Below the pieces are notes generated by a model. The model saw nothing but the letters and a program-made list of their open reading frames with translations, did no database searches and was not told the origin of the DNA. Of a stretch of DNA of 64,000 nucleotides, positions 8,678-16,442 are shown piece after piece. The translations under genes were made by a program, and so were the position numbers. The DNA comes from Burkholderia sp. GAS332. Its GTDB lineage: Bacteria; Pseudomonadota; Gammaproteobacteria; Burkholderiales; Burkholderiaceae. Where the stretch lies: contig FSRV01000002.1 of the NCBI GenBank assembly GCA_900142905.1, forward strand, positions 1,426,001-1,490,000. The letters are read 5' to 3'. Each line of letters starts with the position of its first letter. Position 1 is the first letter of the stretch.

Positions 8678-8731
8678 GGGATTCGAGCGACTGGCGTAAT
8701 ATGGTTCGCTGTTCTTCATCGCGTTGCCGCC

Positions 8732-9379
8732 ATGTCTGACGAACCGCTTTCGCCTGCTGTTAGCGTTACTGCGTCCCGCCCCGCACCGCTGCGTGCGCCG
8801 CTCGATGCGCGGGTCGCCGAGCGCACGACAAAGTGGCTGGCCGCGGCCACGGACGCCGCATTGCCCGATACGCAACTGTTCGCGAGGCTGATTGCCGCGC
8901 GCGACGTGCGCGACGAGTTCGCGCTGTTGGGGTTGGCGCAGCCGGTGTGGCGCGCGCTACTGGCGCGGCACTTTGTGCACGCCGCCGCGCTCGCAGCCGT
9001 GCCAGCGCCTTTGTCTGCATTGCCGCCCGTCGACACCAGCGAACACGCGGCATTCGTCGACACGCTGCGTGCGTTGCTGCTCACGTATTCCGGTTCGACC
9101 GTCGACGCGAACGACGCCCACTGCCTCGCCTCGATCATCGCTCACGCGTGCTTGCGGCCGGATCACCTGTGGCGCGACCTCGGCCTTGCGGGCCGTGAAG
9201 AAGTCACATGGATGCTGACGCGTTATTTCCCGACGCTCGTCGGGCTGAATGTCGACAATCTGCGTTGGAAGAAATTTCTCGCCCAGCAACGCGCGCTGTC
9301 TTTAGGGCTTCAGCCCGGCCCGGCGCCCGGTTGCCCGGGCTGCGAGGACTACGGGCATTGCTTTCCGGACCACCCCTGA
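8732..9379 (+). CDS. nifQ: NifQ-family molybdenum-handling protein
   Basis: A 215-residue NifQ homologue. NifQ is an iron-sulfur protein that supplies Mo to FeMo-cofactor synthesis in diazotrophs. The diagnostic C-terminus is present: N-x-D-N-L-RWKKFL, followed by CPGCEDYGHCF, giving C-x2-C-x5-C. The upstream cysteine(s) of the canonical NifQ cluster motif are absent here (the corresponding stretch is LGLQPGPAPG), so the cluster may be bound differently. No nif genes are visible, and the neighbours are a Mo transporter, a Moco-domain protein and modE. A general role in Mo trafficking is therefore likelier than nitrogen fixation. A half-site CGTAATATG lies at 8695-8703. Confidence 0.85.
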   Translation: MSDEPLSPAVSVTASRPAPLRAPLDARVAERTTKWLAAATDAALPDTQLFARLIAARDVRDEFALLGLAQPVWRALLARHFVHAAALAAVPAPLSALPPVDTSEHAAFVDTLRALLLTYSGSTVDANDAHCLASIIAHACLRPDHLWRDLGLAGREEVTWMLTRYFPTLVGLNVDNLRWKKFLAQQRALSLGLQPGPAPGCPGCEDYGHCFPDHP

Positions 9380-9432
9380 GGACCCATTCAGCCAGGGTGG
9401 CAGGGCGAGGCGGTTCGTGTATCCTTTCGCGC

Positions 9433-9843
9433 ATGGCTGATACCGCGAAAACCAAACCAAGACCCGCGACACAATCCGCGACAAAGGCTGCCAAGCCGCG
9501 CCCCGAAGTGCGCTTCAGAATGCGCATCCGCAACGGCGATGCCGTCGCGCTCGGGCCGGGCAAAGTCGAACTGCTCGAAGCCGTGCGCGAATACGGCTCG
9601 ATCTCGGCGGCGGCGCGCAGCCTCGGCATGTCGTACCGGCGCGCCTGGCTGCTGATCGACGAGCTGAACCGCTCGCTCAAAGCGCCCGCCACCCACTCGG
9701 AGCAGGGCGGTCAAAGCGGTGGAGGCTGTACGCTGACGCCGGTGGGCGAACGGATTATTCACCTGTACCGAGAGGTCGAAGTCGAAGCGCAACGAAGCTG
9801 CGCGAAACAGATCGCCGAGTTGACCAAACTGATTCGCTCCTGA
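9433..9843 (+). CDS. modE: Short ModE-type molybdate-responsive regulator (DNA-binding domain only)
   Basis: The protein from the ATG at 9433 has 136 residues. After a Lys/Pro-rich N-terminus (1-25), residues 29-110 form a LysR-like winged helix of the ModE type: VELLEAVREYGSISAAARSL, then MSYRRAWLLIDELNR and TPVGERIIHLYREVE. E. coli ModE is about 260 residues and binds molybdate through a C-terminal di-Mop region that is absent here, so the Mo sensor is missing or supplied in trans. The longer open frame reaching back to 9208 overlaps nifQ and is rejected. Its expected target sequence occurs four times in the flanking genes. Confidence 0.88.
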   Translation: MADTAKTKPRPATQSATKAAKPRPEVRFRMRIRNGDAVALGPGKVELLEAVREYGSISAAARSLGMSYRRAWLLIDELNRSLKAPATHSEQGGQSGGGCTLTPVGERIIHLYREVEVEAQRSCAKQIAELTKLIRS

Positions 9844-9999
9844 GTGGTGGAGGGCTGGCCGGTTTGGGGTTCACGCAGGTCATGCGCTTCACGGTCAGGG
9901 CTCGGAGATCATGGCTCCCGGTTCGTCGTTCACCGATCAGAACGTGGCGCTCACCGATCACGCCTCACAGATCAGGCCTCAAAGCTCAGGCCTCAAAGC

Positions 10000-11340
10000 T
10001 CAGCCGTGGCGCAGGCAAAACGCCGGCGGTGGCGGATTGCCAAGCTGGGCACGATGCTCTGGGCGCAGGCGGCCCACCAGTTCGACGAAGCTCGCCACGC
10101 TCGCCGTGCGCAGCGGGTGATAGTCGATCTGATGGCGTTCGCAAACCCGTTTGAGCGTATTCATCGAATCGTGATCGACGCAGTCGACCGGAAACACGAC
10201 GATATCCGCACCTGGTAACGCAGCGGCAAGCAGGCCTTTGCGATCCTCCACGCCGCCGTCGTGCACCACGAAATCACCGCCGGCCGCTTCCACCAGTCGC
10301 TTGAGCGCGGCATTCGAACCGGGCCGGCCGCCCACATACACAATCCGTTTGCCACGCACGGTGTCGAGGTTGGCTTGCAGCGTCCCCGCGCCTTGGCTGT
10401 CCCCTGTATCCACAGTCGCGCGTTCCAGTGCGTCGCATTCGCTTTGCACCAGCTTGAGAAGCGCCAACGTCTGATCGAGGCTCTTGCGTAACGCGAGCGC
10501 CGCACCTTGTTCCTGGAGCGCGCGCTGTTCAGCGGCCGCACGGCGGCTCGTGTGCAGCGCCACCCGCTGGTCGATGTCGGCCAGCTTGTCGCGCAGCCTG
10601 GATAGCTCGGCTTCGGGATCGGTGGGATCCGCCGGCGTTTGGCGCGTGGCCAAGGCGGTGAGCTGCGCGTTGAGCGCGGCGATCGAGGCGTCGCGCTGCG
10701 TGCTGATCTCCTGCAAGCGGCTTTGCTGCCGCTCGACTTTCTCTTTCAACTCGGCGTTTTCCGCCTCGAGCGCAACCAGTCTGCGGATGTCCGCGCGATT
10801 TGCCGCGCCGACCAGATGCGACAGCATGTGCAATTCGCCGAACGCTTTCTGGCGCACGTGCAAGGTCGCGTGCGGATGGGTCATCAAAGCCCAATAAGCA
10901 GGCGGGATGTCACCGCTTTTCAGTGCTTCCTCCCAGAGCTTCAGCAACTCGACGCCGTCGGCCGCCTTGTCGAAGCGGCGGATTGCCGCCGCGTAGTGCT
11001 CGTCGAGCAACTTATGCAGCGCTTTGGCGCCCGCTCCGCCCTCGATCGCGAGTTCGACGGCCGAGTGATGAATCTCCAGATCGCTCGCATCCCGGCGATC
11101 GAGGCCGGTGAATTTAGGTACCAGCTTGCGCAGTTCGTGCGTGCTGAGACAGGTGCCGATGATCGAACAATGCAGTTGGCCGTCGAGTTCCGCGAGGCGC
11201 GCGCGCCGTTTGGCGTTCGAAAGCGATACCTTGGCCGGCGTGCAGCACGGATCGGCCGCGCTCAGGCCCGTGCCGGCGATCTCGTCGCTGGACAGTTTGA
11301 GGCGCGATGGCTGGGCGAGACGAAACGGCGGCGTGTGCAT
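10000..11340 (-). CDS. DUF2325 domain protein with coiled coil, predicted ModE-controlled
   Basis: A 446-residue protein in three parts. The N-terminal region (about 40-185) carries HCSIIGTCLSTHELRKL and DLEIHHSAVELA with conserved-looking Cys and His residues. Residues 190-315 form a long predicted coiled coil (LVALEAENAELKEKVERQQ and onward). The C-terminal 117 residues are a DUF2325 Rossmann-like domain (GKRIVYVGGRPGSNAALKRL, DIVVFPVDCVDHDS). Function is unknown. The decisive clue is the promoter: a near-perfect ModE-like palindrome 79 bases upstream of the ATG. I infer a role in Mo homeostasis or Mo-enzyme maturation. It is convergent with modE. Confidence 0.82.
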   Translation of the reverse strand: MHTPPFRLAQPSRLKLSSDEIAGTGLSAADPCCTPAKVSLSNAKRRARLAELDGQLHCSIIGTCLSTHELRKLVPKFTGLDRRDASDLEIHHSAVELAIEGGAGAKALHKLLDEHYAAAIRRFDKAADGVELLKLWEEALKSGDIPPAYWALMTHPHATLHVRQKAFGELHMLSHLVGAANRADIRRLVALEAENAELKEKVERQQSRLQEISTQRDASIAALNAQLTALATRQTPADPTDPEAELSRLRDKLADIDQRVALHTSRRAAAEQRALQEQGAALALRKSLDQTLALLKLVQSECDALERATVDTGDSQGAGTLQANLDTVRGKRIVYVGGRPGSNAALKRLVEAAGGDFVVHDGGVEDRKGLLAAALPGADIVVFPVDCVDHDSMNTLKRVCERHQIDYHPLRTASVASFVELVGRLRPEHRAQLGNPPPPAFCLRHG

Positions 11341-11418
11341 GAGGACCTCGAATCCGGTTCTGGCGTCAGGCTGGCTGAAGGTGCGTGCTGGACACGCTCG
11401 CCACGCCGGTGCTGCTGG

Positions 11419-11442
11419 CGATATATACGGGAATATATAACG
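11419..11442. promoter_or_regulatory. Predicted ModE operator 3 (DUF2325 gene)
   Basis: CGATATATA-N6-TATATAACG; 8 of 9 arm positions are complementary. This is the best match in the window to the ModE consensus and lies 79-102 bases upstream of the DUF2325 start on the minus strand. Confidence 0.82.
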
Positions 11443-11460
11443 ATGGGCGCAAAAAAACGT

Positions 11461-11967
11461 TCATGTGATGCAATGACGATCCAGAACATGCCCAACGCAC
11501 AGGCCGATAAAGGCAGCGTCGAGCCGTTCGAGTTCCGCCACCACCTTGCGTAACGCGGCGAGGTCGTTGCTGAACGCATCGGAGAAAATTGCGTCGCGAA
11601 GCTGCTCGGCGGAGCGCGCTTCTTCGATCGACGCTTTCAGATCGCGCAGACGAACGAAAGCCGCCGCCTTGGCCTGCTCGGCGAGGATCGACAGCAACTG
11701 GTTCAATGAGTGCGAGCCCGAGGTACCCACCGATGCGAAATTCAACTGGTCGTCCGTGAGCATCAGCACGAAGCGCTGCACGCTGCCGTAAAGACGCCGG
11801 TAAGCGTCGACGACATCGCGGATCAGCTCGGCTCGGCCACGCTCGGACGCCGACTTCACTGCGACGATGGTCGACGAAAGCCCTTTCGGGAAGCGTCCCG
11901 CCGGGTCGGACAAGGTGGATCGCAATGGGGGTTGCGATGGGGATCGCGCTGTGGATCGACTAGGCAC
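11461..11967 (-). CDS. Uncharacterised 168-aa helical protein, predicted ModE-controlled
   Basis: I do not recognise this family. The frame has no usable ATG after the overlap with the LysR gene. I chose the GTG at 11967 because GCAGGAG lies nine bases upstream and because this puts the start 78 bases from a ModE-like palindrome, the same distance as for the neighbouring DUF2325 gene (79). The first 40 residues are Ser/Pro/Arg-rich and probably disordered. The rest is mainly helical (ELIRDVVDAYRRLYGSVQRF, LNQLLSILAEQAKAAAFVRL), ending in FIGLCVGHVLDRHCIT with a Cys/His pair. A GTG at 11859 is the alternative start. It lies upstream of and co-directional with the DUF2325 gene, each with its own operator. 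Confidence 0.6.
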   Translation of the reverse strand: MPSRSTARSPSQPPLRSTLSDPAGRFPKGLSSTIVAVKSASERGRAELIRDVVDAYRRLYGSVQRFVLMLTDDQLNFASVGTSGSHSLNQLLSILAEQAKAAAFVRLRDLKASIEEARSAEQLRDAIFSDAFSNDLAALRKVVAELERLDAAFIGLCVGHVLDRHCIT

Positions 11968-12044
11968 CGCTGCTGGCTCCTGCTTGCTTGTTTCGCTTCG
12001 TGGAGCGCGGCGGCGGCCGGGCCGCCACGCTCCGCGAAGCAGAC

Positions 12045-12068
12045 CGTGATATTCGACAGGATATAACG
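12045..12068. promoter_or_regulatory. Predicted ModE operator 4 (168-aa protein gene)
   Basis: CGTGATATT-N6-GATATAACG, with the same 9-N6-9 layout, located between the stop of the LysR gene (12099) and the GTG start at 11967. Confidence 0.72.
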
Positions 12069-12098
12069 AAAGGCGGCGTGAGGGTAGCGCAGGCGGCT

Positions 12099-12974
12099 TT
12101 AGCGGGTGCGCGCGAACGCCAGAAACGCCTGCACGGCGGGCGTCCGTTCGAACTTTCGATAGGCAATGGCGATTTCCGAGGCGATGGGTTTGCCGGCGAT
12201 GTTTCGGTAGACGACGCCCGGCAATGCGATGCAACCCGCCAGCGTATGCGGCACGACCGCCACATTGCCGCCGAGCGATACGCAGGCCAGAACCGCCGCG
12301 AGCGTGCCGGGCCGTGACCCCAGTCGTGGCGAAAAACGCCCGCGCCGGGCGACCTCGAAGGTGCCGGATTCCTGTTCCGGCAACACGAAACACTGGTCGC
12401 GCAGTTGCGACGGCTTGATGTCCGGCAAGTCAGCCAGTGCACAACTTTCCGGCAGGGCGAGGACGAATGTATCGCGGTGGACGGTGGTCGCCTGAATGCC
12501 GTCGACGAGTGGCATCGGCGGGCGCACGTAGGCTGCGTCGAGCAGGCCGTCGCGCAGCATCTCGGCCGCGCTGTCCATCGGCACCTCGCGAATCGAGATG
12601 TCGACGCCCGGATATTGGGTGCGGAAACCGCCGACCGCCCGTTGCAATACGCCGGCATAGGCGGCCGAAGCCACATACCCGACTTCGATCCTTCCCAACT
12701 CGCCGCGTTCGGCGAGTATCGCGCGCTCTTCGCCGCGCGCGAGGTGATCGAGCGCGCTGAGCGCTTCGGCAAGATAGGCACTGCCTGCCGCACTCAATGC
12801 CACCGACCGCTTGGTGCGATGAAAGAGCCGCACGCCGAGCAGCCGTTCCGCTTCCTGGATTAGCTTGGTTAGCGTCGGTGCCGTGATGCCTAATTCATCC
12901 GCGGCGCGGGAGAAGTGCAGATGCTTCGCAACGCAAACGAAGGCGTGGATATGGCGGAGTTCGAGCTTTCGCAT
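12099..12974 (-). CDS. LysR-family transcriptional regulator
   Basis: A 291-residue LysR regulator. The winged helix-turn-helix is at the N-terminus (LRHIHAFVCVAKHLHFSRAA, then LGITAPTLTKLIQEAERLLG and TKRSVALSAAG); an effector-binding domain fills residues 90-290 (IEVGYVASAAYAGVLQ, FVLALPESCALAD, GGNVAVVPHTLAG). It is divergent from the DHA2-type MFS exporter gene starting at 13085, with 110 bases between them. The usual LysR arrangement therefore predicts that it controls that exporter in response to a small aromatic or similar effector. The effector cannot be told from sequence. Confidence 0.9.
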   Translation of the reverse strand: MRKLELRHIHAFVCVAKHLHFSRAADELGITAPTLTKLIQEAERLLGVRLFHRTKRSVALSAAGSAYLAEALSALDHLARGEERAILAERGELGRIEVGYVASAAYAGVLQRAVGGFRTQYPGVDISIREVPMDSAAEMLRDGLLDAAYVRPPMPLVDGIQATTVHRDTFVLALPESCALADLPDIKPSQLRDQCFVLPEQESGTFEVARRGRFSPRLGSRPGTLAAVLACVSLGGNVAVVPHTLAGCIALPGVVYRNIAGKPIASEIAIAYRKFERTPAVQAFLAFARTR

Positions 12975-13084
12975 GATTTTCAGTATTGCCGCACGAGCTA
13001 ATTATTCTGTGATTCTATGGCAATGACAGGCAATAGCCGCCTCGTTACTATCGAGTGACTTCGATTCGACTCCGCCCTGTCTGT

Positions 13085-14680
13085 ATGTCATCCACGTCCG
13101 CCCGTCCCACACTGCCTGCGCAGCCGTCCGGTTCCAACGGCTTAAAACCCGTCAATCCCGCGTTCGTGCTGGCCACCGCCTCGGCGACCTGTGCGTTGAT
13201 CGTGCTCGATACCAATGTCGTGGCGGTCTCCTTGCCGTCGATTGCGCGCTCGTTTCACGCAAGTTTCGCCGACGTCGAATGGGTAGTCAGCGCGTATATG
13301 GTCGCTTTCGCGTCGTGTTTGCTGCCGGCGGGCGGTCTCGCCGATCGCGTCGGCCGTAAGCGGATGCTGCTGCTCGGGCTCGCCGTGTTCTTTCTGGCGT
13401 CGCTGGGTTGCGGGGCGGCGCCATCGGCGGCAATGCTGAACGTGGCGCGCGCGGTCAAAGGGGTCGGCGCCGCGATGCTGCTCACCGCGGCGCTCGCCGT
13501 GATCGCGAATACCTTTCACGAAGGTCCCGCGCGCGTGCGGGCATGGGCCGTGTGGGGCACCTGCATGGGCCTCGCGACGACGGTGGCGCCGCTCGTCGGC
13601 GGTGTGATTACCCAGTGGCTGGGCTGGCGCTGGATTTTCCTGCTCAATCTGCCCGTATGCGCCGTGCTCGCGTGGTGCGCGTCACGCTCGATTCGAGAGT
13701 CGCGCAATCCCGAACCCGGTCCGCTCGATGTTGCCGGCAGCATACTGTTCGGTCTTGCGCTCGCGCTCGGCATCTGGGCGTTGATCGAGGTGCCGGCCGA
13801 CGGACTCGCGAGCTGGACAACGGGCGCGAGGCTCGCGGCATGCGTGTTGCTGTTTGGTGCATTCGTCCACGTGCAACGCTCGCGGGCGCATGCGATGGTC
13901 GATCTTGCGCTGTTCCGCCAGCCACGCTTTGTCGCCGCCGTGCTCGCGATGTTCGGGTACGCCGCCTGCGCGCAGGTGATGATGACGGTTTTGCCGCTCT
14001 ACCTGCAGAACGCGTTCGGTCTGTCGGCGGTGATGGCAGGCGTCGGCATGCTGCCGTTCGCGCTGGCGATGGTGCTCGGGCCGTACATCGGCGCGACGCT
14101 CGCGAGGCGCTTGCCGGGCATGGCGTTGCTGTCGACCGGGCTGCTGCTGATCGGGGGCGGCAATCTGTTGACGGCGCTGGTCGCCGGCGACGGACGCTAT
14201 GCGCTGGTGGCGCTCGGCATGGTCGTGACCGGGCTGGGGGCAGGGATGATGAATGGCGATACGCAAAAGGCCATCATGGCGTGCGTGCCGCCTGACCGAA
14301 CCGGCATGGCGTCCGGCATCAGCACGACGACGCGCTTCACGGCCATCGTCACGTCGGTGGGGGTGCTGGGCGCGGTACTCGCGGCGCGCACCCACGCAGC
14401 CTTCCTCGCCAGCACGCCCATGACGCCTGATGTCAGGGCTGCGCTCGATGCGGGTTTTATGTCACGCGTGCTGGCCGGCGATATCGCGCAGGCCACCGCG
14501 CCTCTGCGGCCTGCGCTGCGGGCCAAGCTGGCGTCGGCCGCACACGCGAGCTTCGCCAGCGGCTTTGCTGCGGCACTTTATCTGGCTGGCGCAGCGGCGG
14601 TGTCGATTGCGGCGGGAATCTGGCTGCTGGGGCGCAAGGGTGAAGCTGTGCAGGTGCGTCGGGTCGCGTCGAACGGTTAG
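13085..14680 (+). CDS. DHA2-family (14-TMS) MFS exporter
   Basis: A 531-residue major facilitator with about 14 membrane segments, the layout of DHA2 drug:proton antiporters (EmrB/QacA type). Landmarks are IVLDTNVVAVSLPSIARSF in TM1 (motif D1-like), GGLADRVGRKRMLLLG (motif A) and WRWIFLLNLPV. It probably exports a hydrophobic toxicant. The ATG at 13085 is preferred to a GTG at 13055 because the extra residues are not family-like; neither has a good ribosome binding site. It is divergent from the LysR gene at 12099-12974. Confidence 0.88.
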   Translation: MSSTSARPTLPAQPSGSNGLKPVNPAFVLATASATCALIVLDTNVVAVSLPSIARSFHASFADVEWVVSAYMVAFASCLLPAGGLADRVGRKRMLLLGLAVFFLASLGCGAAPSAAMLNVARAVKGVGAAMLLTAALAVIANTFHEGPARVRAWAVWGTCMGLATTVAPLVGGVITQWLGWRWIFLLNLPVCAVLAWCASRSIRESRNPEPGPLDVAGSILFGLALALGIWALIEVPADGLASWTTGARLAACVLLFGAFVHVQRSRAHAMVDLALFRQPRFVAAVLAMFGYAACAQVMMTVLPLYLQNAFGLSAVMAGVGMLPFALAMVLGPYIGATLARRLPGMALLSTGLLLIGGGNLLTALVAGDGRYALVALGMVVTGLGAGMMNGDTQKAIMACVPPDRTGMASGISTTTRFTAIVTSVGVLGAVLAARTHAAFLASTPMTPDVRAALDAGFMSRVLAGDIAQATAPLRPALRAKLASAAHASFASGFAAALYLAGAAAVSIAAGIWLLGRKGEAVQVRRVASNG

Positions 14681-14696
14681 CCTGCGCCGCCGCCAG

Positions 14697-14850
14697 CGGC
14701 TCAAGCGGCTCCAACCTCTCCAGCCGCTCAAGCCGCTCAAGCCGCTCCAACCACTCCAGCCGCTCCAACCACTCCAGCCGCTCCAGCCGCTCCAACCGCT
14801 CAACCGCTCAACCGCTCAACCGCTCAACCGCTCAACCGCTCAACCGCTTC
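14697..14850. repeat. Short tandem repeats of CCGCTCAA-type units
   Basis: About 17 degenerate copies of an 8-9-base unit related to CAGCCGCTC/CAACCACTC, ending in six near-perfect copies of AACCGCTC. They fill the space after the MFS stop. Open frames through the repeat (Leu-Glu-Arg or Ser-Gly-Trp runs) are by-products. Copy number probably varies by slippage. Confidence 0.9.
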
Positions 14851-14987
14851 GGCGGCCCAAGCCGTCCCAGCTGCTTCATCCCCTCCGCGCCCCATTTTCC
14901 GATATTGTGTGCTGCTCGGGCGCGCTCAAACCTTGGCGCGCTCCTTTCCAGGCCGTTTCCACAACCGGGCACGCACTGCATAAGAAG

Positions 14988-15467
14988 ATGAGCCATCCCA
15001 ACACCGAACTGATCGAGCGTTTTTACACCGCGTTCCAGCAACGCGACGCCGAAACAATGGCCGCCTGCTATGCCGACGATGTGGTCTTCAGCGATCCGGC
15101 CTTTGGCGAGCTGCGCGGCGAAGAGGCGCGCGACATGTGGCGCATGCTGGTGGCGCGCGCGCAGGACTTCTCGCTGACGTTTGACGGCGTCGAAGCGGAC
15201 GAGCTCAAGGGCCGCGCCCACTGGGTGGCCCGTTACACGTTCAGTCAGACGGACCGCACGGTGGTCAACCGGATCGACGCCCGCTTCGTGTTTCGCGAGG
15301 GTCGCATCGCCGAACATCGCGATACGTTCGACCTTTGGCGCTGGACCCGTCAGGCTTTGGGAATCAAGGGCGCGTTGCTCGGCTGGACGCCTTTCGTGCA
15401 GGGTGCAATCAGGGCACAAGCGAGAAAAGGTCTCGACCTCTATCGAGGCAAGCCGCACCGCGCATAA
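14988..15467 (+). CDS. SnoaL/NTF2-like fold protein
   Basis: A 159-residue single-domain protein of the NTF2-like superfamily: NTELIERFYTAFQQRDAETM opens the cone-shaped fold, followed by YADDVVFSDPAFGELRG, the substrate-pocket strands, and FVFREGRIAEHRDTFDLWRW near 105-124. Members are ketosteroid-isomerase-like enzymes or ligand-binding proteins; the active-site acid pair cannot be assigned securely. The tail (GALLGWTPFVQGAIRAQARK) is conserved-looking and could contact a membrane or partner. The ATG at 14988 is preceded by AAGAAG. The open frame extends upstream through the tandem repeat but is non-coding there. Confidence 0.78.
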   Translation: MSHPNTELIERFYTAFQQRDAETMAACYADDVVFSDPAFGELRGEEARDMWRMLVARAQDFSLTFDGVEADELKGRAHWVARYTFSQTDRTVVNRIDARFVFREGRIAEHRDTFDLWRWTRQALGIKGALLGWTPFVQGAIRAQARKGLDLYRGKPHRA

Positions 15468-15555
15468 CAGGTCAGCCCAGCGCAATCCCCCAGCCTTGCT
15501 ATGACCCGGGCAGTTGATGCAGTATTTCGTGATATGGACAAGCAGGGGGAATTCT

Positions 15556-16434
15556 ATGCCGGTAGTGGATGCGTCATGGGAAGGCTGGCTGAGCAGCAAC
15601 GTAGCGCGCGGTTGCAGCATCGACTCGATGGTCGACGCGATGGTGCACGCCGGTTTCACCACGGAAGCCGCGCGCACGGAGGTGCACAAAGCGTTCGGCA
15701 GGGATCCGGCCGACGCAGCGGTCCCGGTTCCCGCGGCATCCGAGGCCGCGCTGGACAAGGCCGCGCCGCAAACGTACCAATACGACGAGCCGCCGGTTGC
15801 GCGTGGCAATGTGATCCGCGCGCACGATCGCGACGTCCGCGTGGTGATGCGCTGCGAGCGGCCGCAAGTGATCGTGTTCGCGGATGTGCTGTCGCCTGAC
15901 GAGTGCAAGGAGATGATCGAACGCTCGCGTCATCGGCTGAAACGCTCAACCACGGTCAATCCCGACACCGGCAAGGAAGACGTAATCCGCAACCGCACCA
16001 GCGAAGGCATCTGGTATCAGCGCGGCGAAGACCCGTTCATCGAGCAGATGGACCGGCGCATCTCGAGTCTGATGAACTGGCCGGTTGAAAACGGCGAAGG
16101 GCTGCAGATTCTGCATTACGGCACGACCGGCGAGTATCGCCCGCACTTCGATTATTTCCCGCCCGATCAGCCCGGCAGCGCGGTGCATACCGCCCAGGGC
16201 GGCCAGCGGGTGGCGACCCTCGTGATCTATCTGAACGACGTGCCCGACGGCGGCGAAACGATTTTCCCGGAAGCAGGCATGTCAGTCGCGGCGACACAAG
16301 GCGGCGCGGTGTATTTCCGCTATATGAATGGGCAGCGTCAACTCGATCCCCTGACCTTGCACGGTGGCGCGCCGGTGCTCGGCGGTGACAAATGGATCAT
16401 GACGAAGTGGATGCGCGAGCGGGCCTACGGCTGA
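15556..16434 (+). CDS. Prolyl 4-hydroxylase-like Fe(II)/2-oxoglutarate oxygenase
   Basis: A 292-residue protein with a C-terminal P4Hc-type 2OG-Fe(II) oxygenase domain. The iron-binding triad is visible as HFDYFPPDQPG (His and Asp) and LTLHGGAPVLGGDKWIMTKW (distal His, and Lys for 2OG). LVIYLNDVPDGGETIFPEAG forms the central strands. The N-terminal ~60 residues (WEGWLSSNVARGCSIDSMVD) look like a small helical domain. Such proteins hydroxylate prolines in target proteins such as EF-Tu or act on small substrates. The start at 15556 has AGGGGGA upstream. The gene converges on the CDF transporter gene, with 8 bases between stops. Confidence 0.87.
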   Translation: MPVVDASWEGWLSSNVARGCSIDSMVDAMVHAGFTTEAARTEVHKAFGRDPADAAVPVPAASEAALDKAAPQTYQYDEPPVARGNVIRAHDRDVRVVMRCERPQVIVFADVLSPDECKEMIERSRHRLKRSTTVNPDTGKEDVIRNRTSEGIWYQRGEDPFIEQMDRRISSLMNWPVENGEGLQILHYGTTGEYRPHFDYFPPDQPGSAVHTAQGGQRVATLVIYLNDVPDGGETIFPEAGMSVAATQGGAVYFRYMNGQRQLDPLTLHGGAPVLGGDKWIMTKWMRERAYG

Positions 16435-16442
16435 GACACGCG

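Noticed and set aside
8695..8718. Possible fifth ModE site before nifQ (CGTAATATG)
   Set aside because: Only the left half matches; the right half shows no TATAACG-like sequence, so it is noted as a half-site only.
11968..12393. Extension of the 168-aa ORF to 310 codons
   Set aside because: The extra part overlaps the LysR gene in another frame and is Arg-rich shadow; a GTG with a good ribosome binding site exists at 11967.
14697..14850. Tandem array considered as a CRISPR
   Set aside because: Units are 8-9 bases with no spacers and no cas genes nearby.
14430..14987. Upstream extension of the NTF2-like ORF with Leu-Gln-Pro repeats
   Set aside because: It is translation of the tandem repeat; the family-like sequence begins at the ATG at 14988.
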